From Prosthecobacter sp. (lineage in GTDB: Bacteria > Verrucomicrobiota > Verrucomicrobiia > Verrucomicrobiales > Verrucomicrobiaceae), in assembly GCF_034366625.1 (NCBI RefSeq), contig NZ_JAXMIH010000010.1, positions 62,001-126,000 on the forward strand: a stretch of 64,000 bases of DNA. Reading direction: 5' to 3'. The notes beneath the pieces are model-generated. The model was not told the origin of the DNA. It ran no database searches and saw nothing but the letters and a program-made list of their open reading frames with translations. Numbering within the stretch: the first letter of the stretch is position 1; each line of letters starts with the position of its first letter. Positions 56,300 through 64,000 of this stretch are shown here, one piece after another. A program made the translations under genes and the position numbers.

Positions 56300-56379
56300 G
56301 TTTGCGATGGTTGGCTATTGTTGACGATGGTTTGCAGTGGTTTTACAACAATCGCAAACGACTGCCAACCACCGCAAAC
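56300..56379. repeat. Inverted repeat between pfkB-type gene and menB
   Basis: Arms GTTTGCGATGGTTGGC (56300-56315) and GCCAACCACCGCAAAC (56364-56379), 15 of 16 paired. Inside, GGTTTGC/GCAAACG words recur four more times. It fills the gap between the kinase stop and the menB start. Confidence 0.65.
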
Positions 56380-56390
56380 AACGGCAAACT

Positions 56391-57305
56391 TTATGCAAAT
56401 GCCGTGAAGCTCCGCAGTTCCGCAATACGTGCCGCGATGTCGGCCTTGGTGACCGTTTGCAGCTTGTGCGTGCTGAACGCTTCGCAGGTGTAGCTGGCGG
56501 TGACGCTGCCGTGAACGACGGCGGTCTTCAAATCTTCAAACGTTGGCTTCGTCTTGCCGTTCGCGGCCAGCCAGCCGGACAAACCGCCGAGGAAGGAGTC
56601 GCCAGCACCCGTCGGGTCAAACACGCTGTGCAGCGGGTAGGCGGAGCAGGCGAAGAAGTCTTCCTTCTTCTCGCCAAACAGGAAGCTGCCGTGCTCGCCA
56701 CGTTTCACGATGACAAAACGCGGTCCCTTGGCCTGCAAACGGCGGCCTGCATCGACGAGATTGGTCGTGCCGGCAAATTCCTTCGCCTCGCCGTCGTTGA
56801 TGACGAGCAGGTCGATGCGCTTGAGCACGTCGTGCAGGCGCTCGTTGGCGATGTTGATCCAGAGATCCATCGTGTCGGCGGTGACGAAGTCGGCTTCGAC
56901 CTGGTCGAGCATCTGCATCTGGTTGTCGGGGCTCATGTTTGCGGCCACGGCCACCTTGGCCTGACGGGCGGCGGCGGGGAGCTTGGGCTGCCAGTTTTCG
57001 AGCACGTTGAGCGCCACCTTGTGCGTGGTGCGGCTGTTCATGTCGTTGTGGTATTCACCGCTCCAGGTGAAGGATTCACCCGAGCTGCGCTCCAGGCCAT
57101 CCAACGTGATGCCGCGTGCGGCCAGCATGTCGAGATGCGGTTTGGGAAAGTCATGGCCGATGACGCCGACGAGATGAATCGGCTGGCAGAAGACGCTGGC
57201 GGCCAGCGCCGCGTAGCTGGCGGAACCACCGAGCAGGTTTTCCTGCGAATCCTGCGGGGTTTTGACATTGTCTAGGGCGACGGTTCCGGCGATGACGACT
57301 GACAT
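56391..57305 (-). CDS. PfkB family carbohydrate/nucleoside kinase
   Basis: 304 aa, ribokinase fold, cytoplasmic. GGSASYAALAAS near the N-terminus binds substrate; the anion hole and catalytic base are in DPTGAGDSFLGG near 232-243; VIVKRGEHGS precedes it. The family phosphorylates sugars or nucleosides with ATP; FTWSGEYHNDMN and the overall layout resemble adenosine/sugar kinases, but substrate cannot be assigned. Upstream of menB, possibly the same transcript. Confidence 0.9.
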   Translation of the reverse strand: MSVVIAGTVALDNVKTPQDSQENLLGGSASYAALAASVFCQPIHLVGVIGHDFPKPHLDMLAARGITLDGLERSSGESFTWSGEYHNDMNSRTTHKVALNVLENWQPKLPAAARQAKVAVAANMSPDNQMQMLDQVEADFVTADTMDLWINIANERLHDVLKRIDLLVINDGEAKEFAGTTNLVDAGRRLQAKGPRFVIVKRGEHGSFLFGEKKEDFFACSAYPLHSVFDPTGAGDSFLGGLSGWLAANGKTKPTFEDLKTAVVHGSVTASYTCEAFSTHKLQTVTKADIAARIAELRSFTAFA

Positions 57306-57444
57306 GAGTGTGTGTTTGGTTAGATAAGGTGTAGCAGTTAATCCTTGCCTCGCGGGCGGCCAACTTTAACGGTACGCGGCCAGCGGGGGCCGCGATTATC
57401 GGTTCGCCCCTCGTTGTGTCAAATGCCACTCCGCCCACTCTTTC

Positions 57445-58719
57445 ATGCGCCTCAGCCTCATCTTCTTCATGCTGATCCTGCTGCCGGTGGCCACCGGCGT
57501 GCATGCGTGGCTGTTTTGCCGTGACAACCTCCCTGCGCTCACACAGGAAGCGATGGCACGCTTGACGGCTGCAGGCGTGCGCGATCCCGTCGTGGATGTG
57601 CGCTTCTTTGACATCGCCGTCAGCGGCGAAGCACCCGATCCGGCCGCACGCCAGAAGGCGCTGGCCTCCATCCGATCTCTTGTTCCACTGCGGCTGCAAC
57701 CCGGTGCCGACCGGATTCATGTGGTGGCCGGTCTCCAGGCGAAGCTGGACAAGGACACGCTTTTACTCAGTGGCTGGCTGCCCGAAGGGGACGAAGTGCA
57801 GAACGTGAGCCGTTTGCTTGCCGAACTCCGGCCTGACCTCGTCGTGCGCACGGATGAACTGCGCACCGCGCCGGAAGTACGCTGGCCGGAGGGTGTCAAA
57901 CCGCCGCTCACGGCGAACAGCGGCCTGCTCAAGTCCATCATCGACACGCTGCGTGTGCCCGCCGAACTGCACATCAGCGCCAAGGCTGATGCCATCGCGC
58001 TCACCGGCCTGCTGCCAGACACCGCATTGAAAGAAGAGCTCGTCGCCGCGCTCGCGGAAGTTGCCGGAGCACGAGTGGTCGATCCTGCGGCGCTCAAGGC
58101 CAGCCCGCATGTGCTGCCAGCCGCGTTTGTGAAACCAGAGTTGCTGGCGGCCTTCGTGCGCAGTTTCTTCAGCATGCCGCCACCGCGTTCGTTCGACATC
58201 GGAGAAGATGGCATCCCGCATCTGGTGGGAGTGGCCACACGACAGATGGAAAGCGCCTGGCTCGGCCTGCTGCGCCCCGTCACCGGTGCGGTGAAGGTGG
58301 ATGCCCGCTTCACGCTCGTGCCCTCGATCTACCATTTCCCCGGCTACGAAGTTCAATCCAAGCTGCCGCCCACCACGCTCGATCCGCTGCGCGAGGCCCT
58401 GCGTGGATGCGTGATCGCGTTCGATGCTGGTTCCGCGCGCATTCCGCCGCTGGAGCAGACGAAGCTCGCCACACTCGCACCGACGCTGCTCGCCGCCGGA
58501 CCGGCGCTCGGGCTGGTGATCGGCGCGCATCCTGATCCTGCCGGGCCTGAAAGCGTGGAAAGAGACATCGGCAAGGCACGGGCTGAAGCTGTGATGTCCT
58601 TTCTGATTGATCAGGGCGCGCCTGCCGCCGATGTCAGCGCCGTGGTCTTTGATCCCGTGCCTGCGGGCTCTCCCTCGGCACCGGCCAGCCCACGCAGCGT
58701 CGAACTTCTCATCAAATAG
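57445..58719 (+). CDS. Envelope protein with C-terminal OmpA-like domain
   Basis: 424 aa. N-terminal signal/anchor MRLSLIFFMLILLPVATG. Two BON-like alpha/beta repeats (about 50-110 and 150-205: HVVAGLQAKLDKDTLLLSGW, HISAKADAIALTGLLPD). The OmpA-like peptidoglycan-binding domain spans about 320-424: CVIAFDAGSARIPP, VIGAHPDPAGPESVERDIGK and ARAEAVMSFLIDQGA. Probably anchors an envelope complex to the cell wall. The next gene starts 6 bp later, so these two are one unit. Confidence 0.8.
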   Translation: MRLSLIFFMLILLPVATGVHAWLFCRDNLPALTQEAMARLTAAGVRDPVVDVRFFDIAVSGEAPDPAARQKALASIRSLVPLRLQPGADRIHVVAGLQAKLDKDTLLLSGWLPEGDEVQNVSRLLAELRPDLVVRTDELRTAPEVRWPEGVKPPLTANSGLLKSIIDTLRVPAELHISAKADAIALTGLLPDTALKEELVAALAEVAGARVVDPAALKASPHVLPAAFVKPELLAAFVRSFFSMPPPRSFDIGEDGIPHLVGVATRQMESAWLGLLRPVTGAVKVDARFTLVPSIYHFPGYEVQSKLPPTTLDPLREALRGCVIAFDAGSARIPPLEQTKLATLAPTLLAAGPALGLVIGAHPDPAGPESVERDIGKARAEAVMSFLIDQGAPAADVSAVVFDPVPAGSPSAPASPRSVELLIK

Positions 58720-58725
58720 CCGCCC

Positions 58726-59682
58726 ATGAAATTCGACTTTGAATCCCTGTCCACCGAGCCGCTGTTCTACATGCTCATGCACAGCGGTGTGTTTGTCACC
58801 GTGCTGGGGATCATCTTTTTCATCATCGGCCTGCTGTTTGGCTATGCGACCTGGGGCCGCTACAAGCGCCAGACCCGTGAGCTTCGCGGTGAAGCCGCCG
58901 CCATGAAGGATGAGATCGCCCAGTTGAAGCGCAAGATCGGCGACCAATCCGTCAAATCGGGTCCCAACATCGCGATGGCCACGGAAACCATCCACATGCC
59001 CCCCAAGGAGGGCGCGCCGGCGGCCGAAGCCGTGCCTGCCATCACGAAGGAAACCATCCCCCCCCAGGACGCACGTGTCCCCACCAAGGATCGTCTGCCC
59101 AGGTCGCGTGCCAACGTTATCAAGTCCAAAACCGTCACCCCGGCAGCGCCACCTGCTGGACCTGCGGTCAACGAGATCAAAACGCCCGCGCCGCCACCCG
59201 CCGAGCCCATCACTTCCAGCATCAAACTGCCTGCTCCCACCGAGCCACCGCCACCACCCGCGCGTCATTCCTCACCACTCGCCGCCATCATCGCCACGCC
59301 GCCAGTCGTGAAGGAACCTGAAAAGGCGGGCGACGCTCTTCCTGCGGTCGGTCTGGTCCCCACCGACACCATCCCCACGCTGACGACCGAGCTGCCCCTG
59401 ACACCGCTGCCAGCGGTCGCAATCCAGCCCGAGCTCGATCGCCGCCTCGGCCTCATTTACAAGACCCGGCCCGAGAAGATCGACGACCTCACCGAGCTCA
59501 AAGGCATTGCCAAAGTCCTCGAACAGCGCCTCCACGAGTTCGGCATCTACACCTACGCCCAGATCGCCGCCTGGAACGAGGAGCACATCAAAGAATTCTC
59601 CGCACGCCTCGCCTTCAAAGACCGCATCCAGCGTGAGCAGTGGGTGGAGCAGGCGCGGCAGTTGGCCGCCAAGAAGGCTTGA
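58726..59682 (+). CDS. Single-pass membrane protein with C-terminal helix-hairpin-helix domain
   Basis: 318 aa. Membrane helix about 23-43 (FVTVLGIIFFIIGLLFGYAT), short coiled coil (AMKDEIAQLKRKIGDQ), long Pro/Ala/Thr-rich linker (70-235), and a C-terminal domain (about 240-318) with DDLTELKGIAKVLEQRLHEF and GIYTYAQIAAWNEE. The latter is the helix-hairpin-helix module found in DUF4332-like and NDH-associated proteins. Six bases after the OmpA-like gene. Function unknown. Confidence 0.75.
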   Translation: MKFDFESLSTEPLFYMLMHSGVFVTVLGIIFFIIGLLFGYATWGRYKRQTRELRGEAAAMKDEIAQLKRKIGDQSVKSGPNIAMATETIHMPPKEGAPAAEAVPAITKETIPPQDARVPTKDRLPRSRANVIKSKTVTPAAPPAGPAVNEIKTPAPPPAEPITSSIKLPAPTEPPPPPARHSSPLAAIIATPPVVKEPEKAGDALPAVGLVPTDTIPTLTTELPLTPLPAVAIQPELDRRLGLIYKTRPEKIDDLTELKGIAKVLEQRLHEFGIYTYAQIAAWNEEHIKEFSARLAFKDRIQREQWVEQARQLAAKKA

Positions 59683-59728
59683 GGACACGCTCCGCAACCG
59701 CCGCCGTTCCGCCGCGTTCAATGCCGGC

Positions 59729-61072
59729 ATGAGCACGCGCCTGTCGTTTCTTCTGCTGTCATCCCTCTTTGTCCATCTCATCAGCAACGCCGCCGACTGG
59801 CCGCGCTTTCGTGGCCCCAATGGCAGCGGCATCGCCCCCGATGACAAACCGGTGCCGGTGGAGTGGAGCGCGACGAAGAATCTCAAATGGCAGACGGCAT
59901 TGCCCGGCCCCGGCTCCTCCAGTCCCATCGTTGTGGGTGATCGCGTGTTCGTCACCTGCTGGAGCGGTTATGCGGACAGTGGTGAACGCTCCGGCGGCGA
60001 CATCACCGCCTTGAAGCGTCACTTGATCTGCGTGGATCGCACCGCCGGCAAAATCCTCTGGGATCGCACCGTGCCCGCGAAGCAGCCGGAGGAGCAATAC
60101 GGCGGCATGTTCGCGCAGAATGGCTACGCCAGCCACACTCCTGTCTCTGATGGCAAAAGCGTCTTCGCCTTCTTCGGCAAGTCCGGTGTTCATGCCTTCG
60201 ATCTCGACGGCAAACCGCTCTGGCAGGCCGAGGTGGGAGATTGGGACGACCGTCGCGGCTGGGGCACCGCCTCCAGTCCTGTGATACACGGTGATGTGTT
60301 GATCGTGCCCGCCGTCATCGAAAGCCAGGCGATGTTCGGCTTCGATAAAAACACCGGCAAACAACTTTGGAAAGCGCCCTCCGAAGGCTTCGCCAGCACT
60401 TGGGGCAGCCCTGTCGTTGCCGGCACCGATCTTGTCATCGCCGTGCCCGGCGAAGTCTGGGGCTTCAACCCCGAGAGTGGCAAGCTGCGCTGGTATGCGC
60501 AGGGATTGCAAAGTGACTCCGTCTGCAACAGCGTCGTCACCGACGGCACCACCGTCTTCGCCATGGGCGAACGCGGCGGCGGCTCCGTCGCCATCAAGGC
60601 CGGTGGCAAAGGCGATGTCAGCGCCACGCACACCCTCTGGACCGGCTCCAACGGCTCCCGCATCGCCACGCCCGTCCTGTGGGAAGGCCGCCTCTACTGG
60701 ATCAGCAGTTCACTCGCGGTGTGTCGCGATGCCAAGACCGGCGCGGAAATCTACAACGAGCGCATTGAGTCCACCGGCGGTGGCAACACTGCCTCCACCA
60801 ATCGTCCTGACGGCAATCAAGGCGGCTTCGGTGGTGGCGGTGGACGCCGTGGCGGTGGCGGCGATTACTCCTCACCCGTCGCTGCGAATGGCCATCTCTA
60901 CCAAGTCACCCGCCGTGGCGAAGTCCTCGTCCTCAAACTCGGCCCCACCTTCCAGCTCGTCGCCCGCAACCGCATCGAAGGCGACACCTCCGACCACAGC
61001 TCCACCCCCGCCCTCAGCAACGGTCAGATCTTCCTCCGCTCCTCCCGCACGCTCTACTGCATCGGCGAGTGA
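59729..61072 (+). CDS. Secreted PQQ-like beta-propeller protein
   Basis: 447 aa from ATG 59729 (MSTRLSFLLLSSLFVHLISNA signal peptide); the frame is open much earlier, but that overlaps the previous gene. Opens with ADWPRFRGPNGSGIA, then repeated propeller blades (NTGKQLWKAP, GSPVVAG, FNPESGKLRWY). A Gly/Arg-rich loop (GGFGGGGGRRGGGG) lies near 380. Such proteins are abundant in planctomycetes and verrucomicrobia; BamB has the same fold but is shorter and a lipoprotein. Probably extracytoplasmic binding or redox role. Confidence 0.85.
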   Translation: MSTRLSFLLLSSLFVHLISNAADWPRFRGPNGSGIAPDDKPVPVEWSATKNLKWQTALPGPGSSSPIVVGDRVFVTCWSGYADSGERSGGDITALKRHLICVDRTAGKILWDRTVPAKQPEEQYGGMFAQNGYASHTPVSDGKSVFAFFGKSGVHAFDLDGKPLWQAEVGDWDDRRGWGTASSPVIHGDVLIVPAVIESQAMFGFDKNTGKQLWKAPSEGFASTWGSPVVAGTDLVIAVPGEVWGFNPESGKLRWYAQGLQSDSVCNSVVTDGTTVFAMGERGGGSVAIKAGGKGDVSATHTLWTGSNGSRIATPVLWEGRLYWISSSLAVCRDAKTGAEIYNERIESTGGGNTASTNRPDGNQGGFGGGGGRRGGGGDYSSPVAANGHLYQVTRRGEVLVLKLGPTFQLVARNRIEGDTSDHSSTPALSNGQIFLRSSRTLYCIGE

Positions 61073-61082
61073 TGCCGCTTTT

Positions 61083-61136
61083 GGAGGGCAAGGCTCCGGC
61101 GTTGCTGAATTCGGCAGCGCCGGAGCCTTGCCCTCC
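61083..61136. repeat. Very stable 54-bp palindrome between convergent genes
   Basis: GGAGGGCAAGGCTCCGGCG on the left pairs with CGCCGGAGCCTTGCCCTCC on the right, plus an inner TTGC/GCAG region around a GAATTC centre. It lies 11 bp after the PQQ gene stop and before the convergent csbD stop. No T run, so it is either a REP-type element or an intrinsic barrier to transcription from both sides. Confidence 0.8.
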
Positions 61137-61170
61137 GGAAGTGAGCCTGCCACGATTCGCGGATGCGCCG

Positions 61171-61356
61171 TTACAGACTGGCGATGTAGTCCCGCAGCTT
61201 TTGTTTGGTTTCTTCGGTTTTTCTTTGGAGTCGGCCGAGCAGCTCGTCGTCCTTGCTTTCGGTGAAGAGGAAGTCGTCATCGGTGAGCTTGGCATACTTC
61301 TGCTTCATCTTGCCTTTGATCTCATTCCAGGAGCCTTTGAATACGAGTTTTGTCAT
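61171..61356 (-). CDS. CsbD-like general stress protein
   Basis: 61 aa from ATG 61356 (MTKLVFKGSWNEIKGKMKQK). CsbD family: WNEIKGKMKQKYAKLTDDD is the diagnostic start, then LLGRLQRKTEETKQKL. Small hydrophilic stress-induced proteins; molecular role unknown. Length is the family norm. A longer frame upstream is repeat-derived sequence, not coding. Confidence 0.9.
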   Translation of the reverse strand: MTKLVFKGSWNEIKGKMKQKYAKLTDDDFLFTESKDDELLGRLQRKTEETKQKLRDYIASL

Positions 61357-61470
61357 GGGATGGAGGGTTGTTGCTCCCCATGAATCGTGGTGGGAGCGGT
61401 TTTGCCGTAGGGATGACGGTTGGGAATGAGTGTGGGAGTGGATTCGAAAGAACGGAAGGAGAGCCGATGC

Positions 61471-61613
61471 GGAGCCGAGCACGGTGGCGACATGCGAGAC
61501 AGACCATGCGAAGCATTGGGCGTAGCCCGACACGAGTGTGATGCACGAGGGAGTCAAACTTGGAGACAATCGCAAAGAAGCGAGCCGGAGCGCAGTGGAG
61601 ATCGCTGAAGGCA
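61471..61613 (+). repeat. Dispersed GC-rich repeat, intergenic copy 3
   Basis: GGAGCCGAGCAC-GGTGGCG at 61471-61489, GCGAGACAGACC just after, and GCCGGAGCGCAGTGGAGATCG within 61580-61613. Modules and order match 7928-7984, and parts match the transposase insertions in reverse complement. The gap 61357-61648 holds no gene. Confidence 0.5.
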
Positions 61614-61648
61614 AACCGACTGAGCGCAGCGGCTCTCCGCGTCCAGGC

Positions 61649-62221
61649 TTACGGCTTGCTGAGCAGGGACTCGATCTGGGCTTGCAGGGTCTGGTGGTCC
61701 TTGCTGCCGAGGGGGTATTCGCCGCCGGGATGGATGTGGTGGATGCGACCTTGCTTATCGAGGAGGAAGGAGACGCTGGTGAAGTCGCGCTCGGCGGGTT
61801 GGAGCCACCATTGTTTGAGGGTCTGCCAGCCGGGATCAGTGGCGATGGGGAACACCAAGCCGAGCTGTTTGGCCTGCGCCGCGACATGGCCGGGCTGCAA
61901 GGGCGCGGGGCTTTTGTGATGGTAGAAGCCGAGGACGACGAGGCCGCGCTCCCGATAGCGCTGGTGAAAGTCATTGAGGGCGGGCGCGGTGGCGGCGCAG
62001 AAGGGACAGCCGGGGGAGGTCCACCAGCGGACGAGGATGACCTTGCCACGGAGATCGGCGAGCTTGAGCGGCGGGGAGTGGAGCCAGTCCTGCACCTGCC
62101 ATTCCGGAGCCGTGGTGCCGAGCAGCGCGCGCCCTTGATCATCGGCCGCCCGCAACGCCGCCGCGCCGAGGAAGGCGACGATGGCCATCCAGCAGAGCCA
62201 GGGTTGTGAGCGAGGTGGCAT
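61649..62221 (-). CDS. Membrane-anchored thioredoxin-fold protein (TlpA/AhpC-like)
   Basis: 190 aa from ATG 62221 (MPPRSQPWLCWMAIVAFLGAAAL anchor); an ATG 16 codons upstream is possible. Redoxin motif WWTSPGCPFCAATAPALNDF with the CPFC active site, then GLVVLGFYHHK, FPIATDPG and SFLLDKQGRIHHIHPGGEY. Likely a periplasmic thiol-disulfide oxidoreductase or peroxiredoxin-like protein. Partner not visible. Confidence 0.87.
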   Translation of the reverse strand: MPPRSQPWLCWMAIVAFLGAAALRAADDQGRALLGTTAPEWQVQDWLHSPPLKLADLRGKVILVRWWTSPGCPFCAATAPALNDFHQRYRERGLVVLGFYHHKSPAPLQPGHVAAQAKQLGLVFPIATDPGWQTLKQWWLQPAERDFTSVSFLLDKQGRIHHIHPGGEYPLGSKDHQTLQAQIESLLSKP

Positions 62222-62421
62222 GGCAGGGAGTCTCCAAGGAAGTATGAGGAGGAGGGGAAGGAAGTGCAATGGGAAGCACGCTGCCGCTGGCGGCTCTCAT
62301 CTCAAATAGGCATTGATCTCACCCCGGCTGCCATGTCATTTTCAAAACACGGAGTCGCGGGGTCTTATCAGCCCAGCGGTTCCGGACACTTCAGGGTCGG
62401 AACTTTCAACACGCTTGTGGT

Positions 62422-63395
62422 ATGAAAAGAATCACTCTCCTGCTTGCTGCGGTGACCTTGGGTCTTGGCCTCACCGGAGTGTCAGCCGCCGTCGTTTCCG
62501 TGCAGTTCAACAACATGTTCGTCGTGGGCCACGGCTCCATCAGCAGTTGGAGCGGCAGCTTTTCCAATACGACGATGAACACGCGGCCTGTCCTTCTGCC
62601 CTTCACCAGTCCGGCGACCGGCGCTGCGCGCTTTGGTCCCAACCACCCGGCGAATCTGCTGGGGCAGGGCACGCTGATCGCCGTTACCTACAGCCTGCTG
62701 GATGGCGTGGGCACCACCGCCACGGCGGCGCTCGGCACCACGACGAGTGTGTTTGGCGGCACCCGCCCCAACTTCAGCATTCAATCCTATGCCAATGGCG
62801 CTCGTCTGCCAGTGGCGGCGGCGTCGGGCACACTGGGGTCGGCATTGAACCTGCCCAACGGCACGATTCTCAACGCGGGCACCACGATCTACGCGGATAT
62901 GTCCGCCTATGCGATGGATTACAACAAGCCGGCGAGCTACTGGCATGACACCACCACGACGCTGACCCATCAGGTGTATGAAGGCGGCACCACGTCGTTT
63001 TACTATCAGGACGGGCTGGGACAGTATCAGTTGCTTTCTTCGTATGCGGGCTCGTTCCTGGAACTCCTCAACAACTATTCGACGGGGAACACCCTTATCA
63101 ACAGGAGCGGCACGAGCACTGCGGTGAACAATGTGTTGCTGCCCGCGACGCTCCAGTTCGGTATTTTGGCGATAATATCCAAGACACCGGCATCCTGACT
63201 TCGGAGCTGGCCACCAGCCCGTATGTGGGATTTTTTGCCGTCGCCAGCATGCCGTTCACCGCGAACTTCGATCTGGACAACGCCACGCTCGCTCCCGAAC
63301 CCTCACGCGCCATGCTGCTGCTGGTGAGTCTGGTGTGTTTGAAACTCCATCGTCGCCGCGAAGTGACAGCGGGAACAGGTCGGGCGTCGATTTGA
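62422..63395 (+). pseudogene. PEP-CTERM protein interrupted by a frameshift
   Basis: The first frame (62422-63198) has a signal peptide (MKRITLLLAAVTLGLGLTG) and a Thr/Ser/Gly/Asn-rich body and stops after GILAIISKTPAS. In the next frame, open from 63159, the sequence continues RYFGDNIQDTG, LATSPYVGFFAVASMPF, NATLAPEPSRAM, a hydrophobic helix and LHRRREV, ending at 63393-63395. The complete PEP-CTERM signal is therefore out of frame by one lost base near TTCGGT (63157-63162). Restored, the protein would be about 324 aa. It could be an assembly error or true inactivation. Confidence 0.7.
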
Positions 63396-63539
63396 GACAG
63401 CGGGGAGAAAAATGGAGAACGCGCTGGCGAAGTAGCGCCGCAGGACGAGAAAATTTGGAAAGCAAAAAGTAGAAAGCCTGAGGCAAGGAGGAGCGGATGG
63501 ATGCGTGATCCTGCCTTCCGCGCAGCGGGGGCGCGGAAC

Positions 63540-63866
63540 TTACTTCGCGGCTTTGGTGGCGGCTTTGCGTGCTGTTTTCGCCGAGGGCTTCGCCTTGCCG
63601 GGTGCAGGCTGGACGAGCGAGGCGGAGAGATTGTCGAGAGACTTGGCGAGATTCTGCTCCAGATGGGTGAGCGCTCTGGCAAAGCTGTCGGCCTTCTTGC
63701 GCACGAGCTTGAGGGCCTGGGCGGTTTTCTTGCGCAGGCGGGTCTCCCCTTTCTGCCGCCATTCATCCAGCACCTCGCGCGCCTGGTTGGCGTGGGACGT
63801 GGTAGCCTGGAGTTTCTCTTCGAGAGTGGTGATCAACTTGTGGGCCTTTTCAAAGTTGATTTGCAT
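63540..63866 (-). CDS. Small coiled-coil protein with Lys/Ala-rich histone H1-like tail
   Basis: 108 aa from ATG 63866 (MQINFEKAHKLITTLEEKLQ); the frame is open 25 codons upstream but starts best here. Residues 1-80 are a charged coiled coil (RLRKKTAQALKLVRKKADSF). The tail reads PGKAKPSAKTARKAATKAAK, the AKP/AAK composition of bacterial H1-like DNA-binding proteins. Nucleoid association is plausible but unproven. Confidence 0.6.
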   Translation of the reverse strand: MQINFEKAHKLITTLEEKLQATTSHANQAREVLDEWRQKGETRLRKKTAQALKLVRKKADSFARALTHLEQNLAKSLDNLSASLVQPAPGKAKPSAKTARKAATKAAK

Positions 63867-64000
63867 GGGTGTGGGATGGTTGAAGGTGGGAGAGATGAAG
63901 CGGTTCGCTTCGAGAGGGCACCGCAGCCCCAGTCTCAGCACGCGGAGCAGACACGCAAGGGGGCAGTTGGGAAAATCGGCGGCACTATTCTTGACCTCTT

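Noticed and set aside
57763-59268. 501-codon minus-strand frame
   Set aside because: Antisense to the OmpA-like and HHH-tailed genes; Gly/Arg/Asp low-complexity translation.

Overview
The window looks like a chromosomal segment of a GC-rich, LPS-bearing bacterium of the Verrucomicrobia (PVC superphylum), most likely near the Verrucomicrobiaceae/Prosthecobacter group. The clues are family content, not a database match: DUF1549/DUF1553 and DUF1501 secreted proteins with Tat-like leaders, PEP-CTERM proteins, an FGly-type sulfatase, Gfo/Idh proteins with Tat leaders, PQQ-propeller and esterase genes, alongside lipid A and LPS transport genes (lpxB, lptE, an MsbA-like exporter). Ribosome binding sites are mostly weak. 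Many genes carry secretion signals.

Layout. 1-4.5 kb: gyrB (5' cut by the window edge) and gyrA. 4.5-9.5 kb: accessory region with a stand-alone TIR protein, a PEP-CTERM protein, an orphan DUF1501 protein and a decayed IS3-family element (8119-9421). 9.6-20.8 kb: housekeeping core with proA, a secreted esterase, a TPR protein + lptE + rsmI + glgP block, then on the minus strand a Gfo/Idh oxidoreductase coupled to lpxB, and ffh. 20.8-22.4 kb: repeat-rich, with four palindromes, an eight-unit 21-bp tandem repeat and one small membrane protein gene. 22.4-26.7 kb: a tightly coupled four-gene minus-strand operon of three secreted proteins of unknown function and a polysaccharide deacetylase lipoprotein.

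26.8-39 kb: degradative and envelope functions: an esterase fused to an SMP-30-like domain, a sulfatase, a sugar isomerase-like TIM barrel, an L,D-transpeptidase, a nitroreductase, a ceramidase-like protein, a GYF-domain membrane protein and a DUF1549/1553-DUF1501 pair. 39-49.5 kb: a membrane protein, a Gfo/Idh protein, tRNA-Gln, a small GIY-YIG protein, then a minus-strand run (GDSL esterase/sialidase fusion, metallophosphoesterase, small secreted protein, DUF1501) divergent from a DMFase-like gene, and a zinc alcohol dehydrogenase. 49.5-64 kb: a frameshifted gene, a large SGNH-like pseudoenzyme, an ABC exporter, an FtsX-type permease, menB, a PfkB kinase, an OmpA/HHH/PQQ cluster, a CsbD protein, a thioredoxin-fold protein, a frameshifted PEP-CTERM gene and a small lysine/alanine-tailed coiled-coil protein.

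The most distinctive signal is repetitive DNA. A GC-rich dyad element of about 65-70 bp sits twice inside one IS3 transposase. Removing 71 bp at the first site puts the expected -1 frameshift back in register with orfB. The second insertion is in frame, next to the first catalytic Asp. Related sequence recurs at three intergenic sites. Separately, several intergenic gaps hold long inverted repeats built from gap-specific short words. The four-gene coupled operon at 22.4-26.7 kb is the best candidate for an undescribed protein system.
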